Shown here piece by piece: positions 37,844 to 46,908 of a stretch of DNA of 64,000 bases. The stretch's first letter is position 1, and every line of letters starts with the position of its first letter. The position numbers and the translations under genes are program-made. Source of the DNA: Paraburkholderia hospita (GTDB lineage: Bacteria > Pseudomonadota > Gammaproteobacteria > Burkholderiales > Burkholderiaceae); the NCBI RefSeq assembly GCF_002902965.1, contig NZ_CP026107.1, forward strand, positions 1,860,001-1,924,000, read 5' to 3'. The notes beneath the pieces were generated by a model. It had not been told where the DNA came from. It saw only the letters and a list, made by a program, of their open reading frames with translations, and did no database searches.

Positions 37844-39979
37844 TCAGGCGGCGTGGTTGAGGCTCGCCAGCGTGGCGCCGCGCTCGACGAGATCGACGAT
37901 CAGTGGCGACGGCTGCCAGAACACCGGGTCCTGTTGCGCAAACTCGCGGATGTCGGCGAGCACCTTGTCGAGGCCAACGGTATCGGCGTACTGCATCGGC
38001 CCGCCGCGATGGCGCGGAAAGCCATAGCCGTAGAGGAACGTCACGTCCACATCGAGCGGACGCAGCGCGATGCGCTGATGCACGACGTTCGCGCCTTCGT
38101 TGATCATGGCCGCCATGTAGCGCCGCATGATTTCTTCATCGGAGAACGCGCGCGGCGTAACGCCGGCACGCTCGCGCTCGGCATCGATGATCGACTCGAC
38201 TTCCGGATCGGGCTTGCCGGTGCGCGCGCCGTCGGCATACACGTAGTAGCCGCGCCCCGTCTTCTGGCCGAACCAGCCGCGCTCGCAGATCCGGTCGGCG
38301 ATCTGCACATAGCGCTGCTGCGGATCGCGCGTGGCGGCGCGGCGCTTGCGCGTCGCCCAGCCGATGTCGCCGCCTGCGAGATCCGCCACCTGGAACGGTC
38401 CCATCGGAAAGCCGAAAGCACGGACGGCGCGGTCGATCTGATACGGCGACGCGCCGTCTTCCATCATGTGGTCGGCGGCCGCGCGATAGATCGCCAGCAC
38501 GCGATTGCCGATGAAGCCGTCGCATACGCCCGCCCGCACCGGCACCTTGCGCAGCTTCTTCGCCAGATCGAACGCGGTGGCGACCACGTCGGCGCTGACC
38601 TGCGCGGGCACCACGACTTCGAGCAGCTTCATGATGTTGGCGGGCGAGAAGAAGTGCAGGCCCACGACATCGCCAGGACGCGACACGCTTGCGGCAATGG
38701 CGTCGATGTCGAGATACGAGGTGTTGGTCGCGAGCACGGCGCCCGGCTTGCAGACCCGGTCGAGCTTGGCGAACACGGCATGCTTGACGGTCATCTCTTC
38801 GAATACGGCTTCGATCACGAGATCGGCCGTGCCGAGGGCGTCGTAGGACGTGCTGCCGTTCCAGCGCGCGAGGACGGCTGCCTTGGCCTCCGGCGTCATG
38901 CGACCCTTCGCGATCAGGTTGTCGTAGACCTTCTCGATATGCGCAAGGCCGCGCGCAAGCGATACATCGTCACGTTCGATCATCGTCACGGGCAGGCCCG
39001 CGTCGAGTACCGCCACCGCGATGCCCGCGCCCATCGTGCCACCGCCCACCACGCCGACGCTCGCGATCTTGCGCGGCTTCGCGTTGCGCGTTTCGGGCGC
39101 TTTCAGCACCTCGCGCTCGGCGAGGAACGCGTGAATCAAACCCGCTCGCTGCGGGCTGTCGAGGCATTGCAGAAACAGTTGGCGTTCGTGGCGCAGGCCA
39201 TCGTCGAAAGGCAGTTCGAGCGCCGCTTGCACCGCATCGACGATCTTTAGCGGCGAGAACAGCCCGTGGGATTTCTTCGACGATTCGGCGCGCGCGGCTT
39301 CGATGGCGGCTCGGCTTGCCGCGCGGTCCGCCAGTCCGTCGGCGTCGCGGGTCCGGCGGACAGGAGCCTGCGCGTCGAGCAAGGCCTGCACATAGGCGAG
39401 ACCTTCGGCCAGCACGTCGTCGGTTTCGCCGACGAGGTCGACGAGGCCAAGCGCGTGAGCCTCTTTTGCGCCGACATGACGGCCGCTCAACATCAGATCC
39501 AGCGCGGCCTTCGCGCCGACAAGACGTGGCGCACGCTGCGTGCCGCCTGCGCCCGGCAGCAAGCCGAGCGTCACCTCGGGCAAGCCGAGTCTGGCAGCGC
39601 CGAGCGCGATCCGGAAATGCGCAGCGAGTGCGACCTCGAGGCCGCCGCCGAGTGCTGCGCCGTGAATGGCCGCTACAACCGGCTTGCGGCATGCTTCAAT
39701 CGTGTTGCAAACCTCGGGCAGCGACGGCGGTAGCGGCGGCTTGCCGAACTCCCGGATATCCGCGCCACCAATGAAGTTGCGGCCCGCGCCAACCAGCAAC
39801 ACGGCGTCGACGTCCGGATCTTTTTCGGCGGCCTGGATAGCGTCGCGTAGTTGGCGCCGCACGTTCGCGCCAAGCGCGTTGACGGGTGGGTTATCGACGG
39901 TTACGACGAGAATGCGGTTGCACAGCTCACGCCTGACAGCGTGTCCGGTCTGTTCGGGTGTCATTGCCCGCGTCTCCAT
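37844..39979 (-). CDS. Bifunctional enoyl-CoA hydratase / 3-hydroxyacyl-CoA dehydrogenase (FadB/FadJ-like)
   Basis: A 711-residue fusion. The N-terminal crotonase domain has [12 protein letters not shown] near residue 70 and both hydratase glutamates: Glu115 in [14 protein letters not shown] and Glu135 in [18 protein letters not shown]. The NAD-binding dehydrogenase starts near 300 with [21 protein letters not shown] and continues with [15 protein letters not shown]; two C-terminal 3HCDH domains follow. It catalyses hydration of 2-enoyl-CoA and oxidation to 3-ketoacyl-CoA. First gene of the island, with a promoter and CAGTT-type repeats about 50-90 bases upstream. An internal Met at codon 6 is an alternative start. 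Confidence 0.93.
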   Translation of the reverse strand: METRAMTPEQTGHAVRRELCNRILVVTVDNPPVNALGANVRRQLRDAIQAAEKDPDVDAVLLVGAGRNFIGGADIREFGKPPLPPSLPEVCNTIEACRKPVVAAIHGAALGGGLEVALAAHFRIALGAARLGLPEVTLGLLPGAGGTQRAPRLVGAKAALDLMLSGRHVGAKEAHALGLVDLVGETDDVLAEGLAYVQALLDAQAPVRRTRDADGLADRAASRAAIEAARAESSKKSHGLFSPLKIVDAVQAALELPFDDGLRHERQLFLQCLDSPQRAGLIHAFLAEREVLKAPETRNAKPRKIASVGVVGGGTMGAGIAVAVLDAGLPVTMIERDDVSLARGLAHIEKVYDNLIAKGRMTPEAKAAVLARWNGSTSYDALGTADLVIEAVFEEMTVKHAVFAKLDRVCKPGAVLATNTSYLDIDAIAASVSRPGDVVGLHFFSPANIMKLLEVVVPAQVSADVVATAFDLAKKLRKVPVRAGVCDGFIGNRVLAIYRAAADHMMEDGASPYQIDRAVRAFGFPMGPFQVADLAGGDIGWATRKRRAATRDPQQRYVQIADRICERGWFGQKTGRGYYVYADGARTGKPDPEVESIIDAERERAGVTPRAFSDEEIMRRYMAAMINEGANVVHQRIALRPLDVDVTFLYGYGFPRHRGGPMQYADTVGLDKVLADIREFAQQDPVFWQPSPLIVDLVERGATLASLNHAA

Positions 39980-40022
39980 GTATTTCGTGTGGGTTGATTG
40001 TTAAATGCCGGAGACGCGTTGA

Positions 40023-40062
40023 CAATCTAACTGGCAGTTGACGAACTGTTAACTGAAAATTG
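40023..40062 (-). promoter_or_regulatory. Promoter and CAGTT-type operator array for the beta-oxidation operon
   Basis: Four half-sites lie within 27 bases: AACTG (40029), CAGTT (40035), AACTG (40044) and AACTG (40051); the first two make the dyad AACTGGCAGTT and the second and third face each other across GACG. On the minus strand TTAACA (about 40048-40053) and TAGATT (about 40025-40030) with 17-base spacing form a plausible promoter that the array covers. A TetR gene (41177) and a LysR gene (40182) lie just upstream; the dyads fit a TetR-type repressor. Confidence 0.5.
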
Positions 40063-40181
40063 ACAGTGACCGCGACAACGTCCTGCGGGGCGAGATGATT
40101 CGCCACTGAAGTTCGATGCCGGGCTAGCGGGTTTGTAGGACGGAGATAGCCTGAGCGTGGTGCGGAGCGGAAACGCCCGCC

Positions 40182-41093
40182 CTAGTTCCAGGCTTGCGCG
40201 AGCAACAGAATTTCGGCTCGCAGGTAGTCGATCAGGGCTTGCGTCGCCGGCGACGGATAGCGGTTCGGAAGGGTCACGATATACAACGTGTTCTGCAAGC
40301 CGGCCACACGGAAATCCGGCAGGATCCGCAGCAATCCACGGCTCATCGGCGCGTGCGGCACATAGGCCGGCAACAGCCCGATGCCCATGCCCTGGCACAC
40401 CGCCTCGGTCAGAAACGGATAGTCCGAAGACTGCAGCGCAGGCTGAATCGCGATCACGTGGACGTCCGACTCGTCCTGTCGATGCGTGAGCGTCATCGTG
40501 ACCCGCCGTGCCGGATAGGGCGACGCGACCAGCGTCTGCTTTTCGAGGTCGCCGGGGCAATTGATTGGACCGTGCTTTTCGACGTACTCAGCCGACGCAT
40601 ACAGGTTCCAGTCAATCGAGCAGATGTTGCGCGCCACGTAATCCAGCGGCGGCGTCGCCGTGATCCTCAACGCGACGTCGACTTCAGCGGCGATCAGGTC
40701 TTCGATCCGGTTATTGAACGTGACGTTGAGCGAAATGCCCGGATGCATGCGTGCGAACTCGAGCAGTCTTTCGCCGAGAAACATTCTGCCGAAGCCGGTC
40801 GGCACGCTGATGCGGACACGGCCGCTCAAGGTGTGCCCGAGGCTGTCAATCGATGCGCGAGCCGTGCGCAGGTCTTCCAGCATGCGCTGGCCGCAGTCGT
40901 ATAGCGTGTGTCCCGCTTGCGTCAGTTCGAGGCTTCGGGTCGAGCGGCGCAGCAATTGCGCGCCCGTTTCGCGTTCCAGCAGCTTGAGCCGCTGGCTGAT
41001 GTTTGCGCGCGTCATGCCGAGCTTGCGCGCGGCGGCGCTAAGACTGCGCGATTCGACGATCTCGACAAACAGGCCGATCAGGTTCAGGTCCAT
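40182..41093 (-). CDS. LysR-family transcriptional regulator
   Basis: A 303-residue LysR-type regulator of the DNA-binding subtype with MDLNLIGLFVEIVESRSLSAAARKLGMTRANISQRLKLLE at the N-terminus and LLRRSTRSLELTQAGHTLYDCGQRMLED next, as in the CrgA/AaeR-like group. The effector domain has GRVRISVPTGFGRMFLGERLLEFARMHP and VDVALRITATPPLDYVARNI. Start at 41093 matches the family start. It lies 200 bases upstream of the beta-oxidation operon on the same strand and may control it. Effector unknown. Confidence 0.92.
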   Translation of the reverse strand: MDLNLIGLFVEIVESRSLSAAARKLGMTRANISQRLKLLERETGAQLLRRSTRSLELTQAGHTLYDCGQRMLEDLRTARASIDSLGHTLSGRVRISVPTGFGRMFLGERLLEFARMHPGISLNVTFNNRIEDLIAAEVDVALRITATPPLDYVARNICSIDWNLYASAEYVEKHGPINCPGDLEKQTLVASPYPARRVTMTLTHRQDESDVHVIAIQPALQSSDYPFLTEAVCQGMGIGLLPAYVPHAPMSRGLLRILPDFRVAGLQNTLYIVTLPNRYPSPATQALIDYLRAEILLLAQAWN

Positions 41094-41176
41094 GGTTCGA
41101 TAGTGCGTGTGATTACCTGGCAATCCGTCAGGATAGCGCTCACCCGTTCGCTCATCGCCTACAAACTGGCTTTAGC

Positions 41177-41809
41177 TCAATGCGACGCTGGGCGAAAAGG
41201 AATCATCGCCAGCAACTGCGCAACCCCGGCGTGCAGCTTGCGTTTGCTGGCGCCGTCGGCGGCCTGGACGGACAGGCCGGAAAAAACCGACATGCACAAT
41301 GTAGCAAGCGCCGCAGCGTCCGCGTCAGGCACGAGTTCCCCTTGTTCGACGGCCTTCTTCAAGCGCTTTTCGACGGTTCGAGCCACCTTTAGCCGCAACG
41401 CCTGAAGGAAGTTTCGCAGTTCGACGTGCTCTGCGCCAATCCCCGCGCCGCCGAGAAAAATCATGCATCCACGGGAACGCTGTCCGCCCGTGAAAAGCTC
41501 GATGCTTGCGTCGAACATGGCTTCGAGGCTTTCGCGCAACGTCGCGCGCGATTCGAAGTTCCTTAGCGCCGCGCCGCCTTCGGCCTGGACGTATAGCTCG
41601 ACCGCCTCGCGATACAGGCTTTCCTTGTTGCCGAACGCCGCGTAGATGCTCGGCGAGTTGACGCCCATTGCTTCGACGAGATCCGACATCGAGCACATAT
41701 CGAAGCCCTTTTCCCAGAAAAGGTCCATCGCGCGCCTGAGCGCCACCTCGCGCTCAAATGCTCTTGGTCTGCCGCGTCCTTTGGTTTCGCCGTAGCTGGC
41801 CGGCTCCAT
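41177..41809 (-). CDS. TetR-family regulator
   Basis: A 210-residue TetR-type regulator. HTH: GRPRAFEREVALRRAMDLFWEKGFD then SDLVEAMGVNSPSIYAAFGNKESLYREAV; the ligand domain has RGCMIFLGGAGIGAEHVELRNFL near 125. AGGAGG lies 5 bases before the ATG at 41809, favouring that start over the one at 41824. It is divergent from the small periplasmic protein gene at 41991 and two genes upstream of the beta-oxidation operon. Likely repressor of one or both; acyl-CoA binding would fit but is not shown by sequence. Confidence 0.9.
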   Translation of the reverse strand: MEPASYGETKGRGRPRAFEREVALRRAMDLFWEKGFDMCSMSDLVEAMGVNSPSIYAAFGNKESLYREAVELYVQAEGGAALRNFESRATLRESLEAMFDASIELFTGGQRSRGCMIFLGGAGIGAEHVELRNFLQALRLKVARTVEKRLKKAVEQGELVPDADAAALATLCMSVFSGLSVQAADGASKRKLHAGVAQLLAMIPFRPASH

Positions 41810-41865
41810 GTCCCCTCCTGGCAAGCGATTGTCGCAAACCCGCGAATACTGAATTCTATGTCGAT

Positions 41866-41880
41866 CATAACAAAATTATG
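41866..41880. promoter_or_regulatory. Small inverted repeat between the divergent tetR and periplasmic-protein genes
   Basis: CATAA and TTATG flank CAAAA in an AT-rich patch 57 bases upstream of the tetR start codon. It may be a regulator site or promoter element; the evidence is only the symmetry and position. Confidence 0.25.
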
Positions 41881-41990
41881 GACGCACACGCACCGCCCGT
41901 GCTTCAATATGTGTAATGGTCGTTACAGAAATAGCGTGGCCATCGGTCAGGTTCGATGGTCGAGCGGTTCAACATCTCAAGGATTGTGCA

Positions 41991-42245
41991 ATGAAGCTGA
42001 TTTCCTCGTCACTTTTCGCTGTCGCGTTGCTGGCCGCGCCGATGGTGTCGCACGCGCAAGCAGTTTCCGAGGCGAAGGCTGACTCGCCCGTTTTCACCGT
42101 GTTCGTCGATGCGCCCACGGGCTACACGTTCGTGAAGTTGCCGGACGGCTGGAAATACGTCGGCGCTGTGACGCAGGAAGACGCACGGCTCGTACAGGCT
42201 GGATCTGTGCCGAAAGCACAGTCATCGGCAAAACAGTCGAGCTAA
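41991..42245 (+). CDS. Small periplasmic protein, function unknown
   Basis: An 84-residue precursor. MKLISSSLFAVALLAAPMVSHAQA is a clear signal peptide cleaved near residue 22. The mature 60 residues (SPVFTVFVDAPTGYTFVKLPDGWKYVG) look like a small beta fold with a recurring Burkholderia pattern of Tyr-Thr-Phe-Val-Lys-Leu-Pro-x-Gly-Trp; the tail is Ser/Lys/Gln-rich. AAGGAT ribosome site 9 bases before the ATG at 41991; the longer frame is promoter DNA. Divergent from the TetR gene. Function unknown. Confidence 0.75.
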   Translation: MKLISSSLFAVALLAAPMVSHAQAVSEAKADSPVFTVFVDAPTGYTFVKLPDGWKYVGAVTQEDARLVQAGSVPKAQSSAKQSS

Positions 42246-42272
42246 CAGAGGTTGAAAGAACTCAGAAGGTAC

Positions 42273-42300
42273 ACGCTGCTCTTCCTGCGAAGAGCAGCGT
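42273..42300. terminator. Bidirectional hairpin between convergent genes
   Basis: ACGCTGCTCTT (42273-42283) pairs perfectly with AAGAGCAGCGT (42290-42300) around a 6-base loop, between the stop codons of the periplasmic-protein gene and the convergent esterase gene. No strong U tract. Confidence 0.6.
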
Positions 42301-42310
42301 TGGTCGCGCC

Positions 42311-43396
42311 TCATCCCCGTTTGGGATGGTCAAGAAAGAATCGCAGCATTTCAGCACTCGCGTCCGGACCGCTTGGGTCCGTGTAACTCCCGCGTGCATT
42401 ACCACCTGACCACGCGTGCGGCGCGCCATGAATGGTCCACAACTCCGCGTCGATACCATCGGGGGAAGCAAGCCTCGAAACGGTACAGCTACGCCGCCCC
42501 GCATCGGCCCGACGCCCTTCACTGCTCTTATCGACTCGCGCTTCGAAGCCCTGAACCAACTGCGTAGCATTCGCGACGTGAACCGTGGCGTCCGCGTCGC
42601 CGTGAAAGACGATCATGGGCCGTTTCGGCGAGTGTTTAGCGCGCTTCGCGTGCGCTGTCGCGCTGCGGCGTTTGCCGCCCTTCATTGCCGCAAGCGCAGA
42701 GGGCAAATCGTGCGCGCTGCCCACGGGCAGACCGGAATGCACACCCGCTGCAGCGTACAGGTCAGGATACGTGGCGATCATGATCGCCGCCATCGCGCCG
42801 CCCGCAGACAGACCCGCGACGTACACGCGCGCAGGATCGACATTGTGGGCCGCGATGATTTCGCGCGTGATGCCTGCGATCAATGACGGCTCGCCATTCT
42901 CGCGATGCTGATCGCCTGGTTTGAACCAGTTCCAGCACTTCGACGGATTGGCCTGTTGCGGCTGCACCGGGTACGCGACAAGACATCGATGCTGCTCGGC
43001 AAGCGCGTTCATCTGCGTCCCTGCTGCAAAATCGTCGGCGTTCTGCGTGCAGCCATGCAGCATCACAATCAATGGCAGCGGCTCGCCGACTGCGCCCGCC
43101 GGCACGTACAGCCGATACTGCCGGGAGCCGGCGGCGTTCGAATAAGCATGCGTGCTGAAATGCCCCCGGTCTTCGACATCATTGCTGTCTTCTCGTGCCG
43201 TGTGCGGTGTGATGTCCTTTGCTATTGTCTCGGCGAACGGAAAAACCACGGGCTCTCGCGCCTTGTCCCGCATTCCATCAGCAGCGCCCCCTCGCAGCGC
43301 ACGTTGTATTACTTCTGTCGCTTCGGCGGGACCGCGGGTACGCAGCAAGGTCATCGCTTCGTGCATTGAATTCAGGAAACCTTCGTCGAGTTTCAT
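42311..43396 (-). CDS. PHB depolymerase family esterase (LpqC/DepA-like)
   Basis: A 361-residue esterase of the extracellular-type PHB depolymerase/feruloyl esterase family. Oxyanion loop IVMLHGCTQNADDFAAGTQMNALAEQH; nucleophile Ser in VYVAGLSAGGAMAAIMIATYPDLYAA; Asp in VFHGDADATVHVANATQLV; His in IHGAPHAWSGGNARGSYTDPSGPDAS near the C-terminus. No signal peptide, so it probably acts in the cytoplasm or is exported by another route; the first 80 residues are a helical non-catalytic extension. It follows the CopG-type gene by 44 bases and is likely co-transcribed and repressed with it. Confidence 0.9.
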   Translation of the reverse strand: MKLDEGFLNSMHEAMTLLRTRGPAEATEVIQRALRGGAADGMRDKAREPVVFPFAETIAKDITPHTAREDSNDVEDRGHFSTHAYSNAAGSRQYRLYVPAGAVGEPLPLIVMLHGCTQNADDFAAGTQMNALAEQHRCLVAYPVQPQQANPSKCWNWFKPGDQHRENGEPSLIAGITREIIAAHNVDPARVYVAGLSAGGAMAAIMIATYPDLYAAAGVHSGLPVGSAHDLPSALAAMKGGKRRSATAHAKRAKHSPKRPMIVFHGDADATVHVANATQLVQGFEARVDKSSEGRRADAGRRSCTVSRLASPDGIDAELWTIHGAPHAWSGGNARGSYTDPSGPDASAEMLRFFLDHPKRG

Positions 43397-43440
43397 CGTA
43401 TGTGTCCGGTTAGCGGAAGTAGGCGTTAGGCGTCGCGTGG

Positions 43441-43866
43441 CTAATGGATTCTGTCCGCGAGCGCCGTCTTGACGGCGGGCGAAGCGTGAAAGGCTCCCAG
43501 CACCGTGACGCTTTCGATCGTGGCGAGCGCAAGCTCCGGCGTGACGTCGGTGGCAATGCTGGCGAGTCCCAGCACCTGAATGGTGAGGCGCTGCCGCGCA
43601 GCGCGAACCGCCTCGAGATCCTGCCTGGAAAAGTGCTGCAGTCCGAGCACAAGCGCACGGCGCGTCACCGTGTCCTGTACAACCTGCGCATGAAGGGCAA
43701 GCTGGTTGCGAATCGCCGTTCGGATCAGGTCGGTCCGGTTCGAATAAAAGCCTTCCTCGACCAGCAGATCGATTTGCCCGAGATCGACGGGACCGAGGTT
43801 GATCGTGATTTTTTCCGATTCGCCGCCTTTGGGGCGAACCGTGTCGAGTGCTGCGGGCTTTTTCAT
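43441..43866 (-). CDS. CopG/RHH-family transcriptional regulator
   Basis: A 141-residue protein. The ribbon-helix-helix domain is EKITINLGPVDLGQIDLLVEEG plus FYSNRTDLIRTAIRNQLALHA in residues 16-58; the remaining C-terminal domain (RRALVLGLQHFSRQDLEAVRAARQRLTIQVLGLASIATDVTP...) is right-handed repeat-like and of unknown function. I chose the ATG at 43866 (MKKPAALD): an upstream ATG at 43878 falls inside the palindromic operator. The regulator probably represses itself and the esterase gene behind it through that palindrome. Confidence 0.8.
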   Translation of the reverse strand: MKKPAALDTVRPKGGESEKITINLGPVDLGQIDLLVEEGFYSNRTDLIRTAIRNQLALHAQVVQDTVTRRALVLGLQHFSRQDLEAVRAARQRLTIQVLGLASIATDVTPELALATIESVTVLGAFHASPAVKTALADRIH

Positions 43867-43870
43867 TTTT

Positions 43871-43898
43871 CCATCCATGTACCATCCATATGGATGGT
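43871..43898 (-). promoter_or_regulatory. Palindromic operator and promoter of the copG-esterase unit
   Basis: ACCATCCATATGGATGGT (43881-43898) is a perfect 18-base palindrome; a third half-site CCATCCAT lies at 43871-43878. On the minus strand TATAAC (-10) just upstream and TTGCGG (-35) at 17-base spacing place transcription start inside the palindrome. RHH repressors bind such short repeated half-sites cooperatively. Confidence 0.65.
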
Positions 43899-43961
43899 TA
43901 TAGGCTGGTTTTTGTCGCACCGCAACAACAACATTCAGGGCCGGTACACTTTCCTATGGGT

Positions 43962-45275
43962 TCACGAAGAAGACGCGCTGAACAGCAGGCTCGTGAGTCG
44001 TGGAAATACACCGATCAGCGCCAGCACCCCGGCCATGATGAACACATACGGCAGCGTGCCGAGCACGATGCGCCTCAGCGGCACGTCCGGTGCCACGCTT
44101 TGCACGACAAAGAGATTGAGCCCGACGGGCGGATGGATCAGCGCCATCTCCATGTTGATGACAACGACCACACCAAACCAGATCAGGTTCCAGTGATACG
44201 CCTGCACCACTGGCACGAGCACGGGCATCGTCACGACGATGATCGCAATGGTTTCCATGAAGCAGCCGAGAAAAATCAGCAGCAGGTTGATGCTGACGAA
44301 CAGCACCCACGGCGCGACATGCGCGCCCGCCACTGCCTGCGTGAGTGATGACGCCACCTGGCTCGTCGTCATCACATAGCCGAACACGATCGCAGAGGAA
44401 ATCACGGCGAGAATCATCACGCTGCTTTGCGCCGCGCTCACGAGAATCTCGTGAAACTTGCGCCAGTTCAGCTCGCGATACACGACGCCCGCGAGAATCA
44501 GGCTCGCGATAATGCCGAGCGATGCCGCTTCCTGCGGCGTCGCGAGTCCGCGATACAGCGAGCCGAGGATGATCAGGATCAGCAGCGCGAACGGGCCGAT
44601 ATCCTTCAGTGCGACGATGCGCGCACGAAGCGGCGCGAGTGGGCGCGTGCGTGCTTCGCCGCGCGATTTGCGCCGCAGCGCGAGCACCATCTGATAGAGC
44701 GCGAAGGCTGTCGCCATGATCACGCCAGGCACCAGCGTCGCGACGAACAGGCGGCCGATCGACTGCTCGGCAATCACGCTATAGACGATGAGGGGAATGC
44801 TCGGCGGCAGCAGAATGCCGAGCGTCCCGCCCGCCGCGACCGAGCCACACGCCTGCCCGGCTGGCAGACCATGCCGGCGCATCTCGGAGACCGCGAACCC
44901 GCCGATCGCCGCCGCCGTCGCGACGCTCGATCCCGATACGGCCGCCATCACGCCGCACGCCAGCGTGGTCGCGACGGCAAGACCGCCCGGAACGCCATCG
45001 AGGATCGTCGCGAGCGCGCTGTACAGTCGCGCGCCCATGCCCGACGCCGACACGATTGCGCCCATGAACATGAACATCGGCACGGACGTCAGCGTGAACG
45101 TCGCGACCGAGCCCCAGTAAGTGCTCGGAATCAGGTTCAACGCGTCCCAGCCGCCGCCCGTGACGAACAGCGAGACCAGCGCGACGAACAGCAGCGCGAA
45201 CGCAATCGGCACGCCGAACGACAACACCGCGAGCAGCCCGCCGAACATCCCGGCGCCGATGAATAGCTGGGTCAC
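43962..45275 (-). CDS. TRAP transporter large permease (DctM family)
   Basis: A 437-residue 12-13-helix permease of the DctM family. The GTG at 45275 overlaps the stop of the small permease gene (GTGA) and gives MTQLFIGAGMFGGLLAVLSFGVPIAFALLF, the normal DctM start; the longer frame is the other frame of the small subunit gene. Family segments: TLTSVPMFMFMGAIVSASGMGARLY, VAAGGTLGILLPPSIPLIVYSVIAEQSIGRLF and the conserved HPPVGLNLFVVQSVAPDVPL near the C-terminus. It imports a dicarboxylate or other organic acid with Na+ together with the DctQ and DctP partners encoded just upstream. Confidence 0.93.
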   Translation of the reverse strand: MTQLFIGAGMFGGLLAVLSFGVPIAFALLFVALVSLFVTGGGWDALNLIPSTYWGSVATFTLTSVPMFMFMGAIVSASGMGARLYSALATILDGVPGGLAVATTLACGVMAAVSGSSVATAAAIGGFAVSEMRRHGLPAGQACGSVAAGGTLGILLPPSIPLIVYSVIAEQSIGRLFVATLVPGVIMATAFALYQMVLALRRKSRGEARTRPLAPLRARIVALKDIGPFALLILIILGSLYRGLATPQEAASLGIIASLILAGVVYRELNWRKFHEILVSAAQSSVMILAVISSAIVFGYVMTTSQVASSLTQAVAGAHVAPWVLFVSINLLLIFLGCFMETIAIIVVTMPVLVPVVQAYHWNLIWFGVVVVINMEMALIHPPVGLNLFVVQSVAPDVPLRRIVLGTLPYVFIMAGVLALIGVFPRLTSLLFSASSS

Positions 45276-45820
45276 TTGTCTCTCCCGAGCACGAGTTCGT
45301 CGACGGACAGATCGTGCGCAAGTTCGCGGCGTGCGAAGACGATCGTCGCGAGCCGCACCAGTTGCACGAGTGACAGCAGCAGCGCGCCGGCGACGAGACA
45401 CAGATACGGAATCCACAGCGGCAGCGAGAACATGCCCCATGAACGCTCACCGCTCGTGTACGCGTCCCACCAGAACTGCACGGCCAGCACCGCGATCACG
45501 ACGGCAACGGCCGACATCACGAGTGTCGAAAACGCCGCGAGCACGCGCTTGCCGCCCTCGCCCAAATGATGGCCAAGCACATCGATCTTCAGATGACGCG
45601 ACTGCCACGCGAGCGCCGCCGTGCCGACGAAAGTCATGTACGCCATCAGATAGGTCGTGACTTCCGTTACCCAGACGTCCGACAGATGTAATGCCTCGCG
45701 TGCCAGCACGCCGTACGAAATCACCGCAACCGTCGCGATCACCGCAACGCCCGCCGACAACGCGACGCCTTTGAAACAGACGTCGAGCAGATGAACCAAC
45801 CGATCGAGCGGCCCGCGCAT
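45272..45820 (-). CDS. TRAP transporter small permease (DctQ family)
   Basis: A 182-residue membrane protein with four helices: residues about 17-40 (GVALSAGVAVIATVAVISYGVLAREAL), 47-70 (WVTEVTTYLMAYMTFVGTAALAW), 90-113 and 135-155. The TYLMAYMTFVGTAALAWQSRHLKIDVLG segment is the DctQ signature. It bridges DctM and DctP. It starts 9 bases after the binding-protein stop and overlaps DctM by 4 bases. Confidence 0.9.
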   Translation of the reverse strand: MRGPLDRLVHLLDVCFKGVALSAGVAVIATVAVISYGVLAREALHLSDVWVTEVTTYLMAYMTFVGTAALAWQSRHLKIDVLGHHLGEGGKRVLAAFSTLVMSAVAVVIAVLAVQFWWDAYTSGERSWGMFSLPLWIPYLCLVAGALLLSLVQLVRLATIVFARRELAHDLSVDELVLGRDK

Positions 45821-45829
45821 GCCGTCCTC

Positions 45830-46849
45830 CTACTTGTAGAGCGCGACGCTCTGATCGAGCAGCCGCGCGCCGTCGGGCACTTCGTTGCGGAACTTCGTGA
45901 AGCTGACCTGCTGGAACAGCTTCTGCCACTGCGTCCATTCGTCGAGCGTCATCTTGTGGATCTGCACGCCGTGGCTGGCAAAGAGTTGCGCGACGCGGCG
46001 GTCGTCGGCTTTCGCGCCTTCGAACGCGCTCTGTTCGAGGCTCTGCCCGACGTCGGTCATGATCTTCTGTTGCGCGGGCGTCAGCTTGTTCCAGGTTTTC
46101 ATGCTGATCGCGATCGGCTCGATCGTGTAGTAGATGCTGTACTGCTCGGGCGAATCGTAGTACTTGGCCACTTCGTAGAGACGGTACGAGCCGAAGGTGC
46201 CCGACGAGGTCCACAAGCCGTCCAGCAGACCAAGCTGCATCGCGTTATAGGTTTCCGACGACGCCATCGATACCGTGCTCGCGCCCGCGCTCTGCAGCGC
46301 CGCTTCCATCATCTTGCCTGCGCCGCGCACCTTGGTTTTCTCGAGATCGGCGGGTACGTTGACGGGTTTTCCCTTCGACGCCATGCCGCCCGATATCTGA
46401 ATCCAGCACAAGGTTTTGAAGCCGTACGCTTCCAGCTTCGTTTCGAGTTCGCGCCACGGCGCCGAGGTACGGAAGCGATAGACGTCGTCGGGTGTCTTCC
46501 AGAGGCCGGGCAAGAGGATCAGGTTCATCTGCGGCACCGCGCCCGCTGCGTAGATGTAGGGGTAGATCGCCAGATCGACGCTGCCGCTGCGTAACGCCGT
46601 GTGCATGTTGAGCGCCTTCACTAGCGATTCGGCGGGAAAGATGTCGATATGCATCTTGCCGCCCGAGCGCTGCATCACTTCCTGCGCGAACTTTCTGCCC
46701 GTCTGCACGACGTAGTCGTTCGGATCGTCGGGCCATTGATGCGCCATCTTCAGCGTGATCGTGTCGTCGGCGTTCGCGGCGGGCAACGCGGCGAATGCGC
46801 ACGCGGCAGCCGCTACCAGCGTCGTCATCAAAAAACGAAGTCGTTTCAT
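45830..46849 (-). CDS. TRAP transporter substrate-binding protein (DctP family)
   Basis: A 339-residue periplasmic binding protein with signal peptide MKRLRFLMTTLVAAAACAFAALPAANA. The mature DctP fold begins DDTITLKMAHQWPDDPNDY; SGGKMHIDIFPAESLVKALNMHTALRSGSVDLAIYPYIYAAG and the carboxylate-binding Arg region TKVRGAGKMMEAALQSAGASTVSMASSETYNAMQLGLLDG are canonical. TRAP binders hold a carboxylate with that Arg. It is in the operon with the B12 mutase genes, so a C4-C5 dicarboxylate ligand is proposed. Confidence 0.9.
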   Translation of the reverse strand: MKRLRFLMTTLVAAAACAFAALPAANADDTITLKMAHQWPDDPNDYVVQTGRKFAQEVMQRSGGKMHIDIFPAESLVKALNMHTALRSGSVDLAIYPYIYAAGAVPQMNLILLPGLWKTPDDVYRFRTSAPWRELETKLEAYGFKTLCWIQISGGMASKGKPVNVPADLEKTKVRGAGKMMEAALQSAGASTVSMASSETYNAMQLGLLDGLWTSSGTFGSYRLYEVAKYYDSPEQYSIYYTIEPIAISMKTWNKLTPAQQKIMTDVGQSLEQSAFEGAKADDRRVAQLFASHGVQIHKMTLDEWTQWQKLFQQVSFTKFRNEVPDGARLLDQSVALYK

Positions 46850-46908
46850 CCGCGTCTCCTTCCATTCTGGTTTGTCGTTGTGCGGGATGGTGTGTCGCTA
46901 CACGCGCG

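Noticed and set aside
37835..39250. 471-codon plus-strand open frame opposite the FadB-like gene
   Set aside because: Antisense shadow; no domain, no ribosome site, typical low-information composition.
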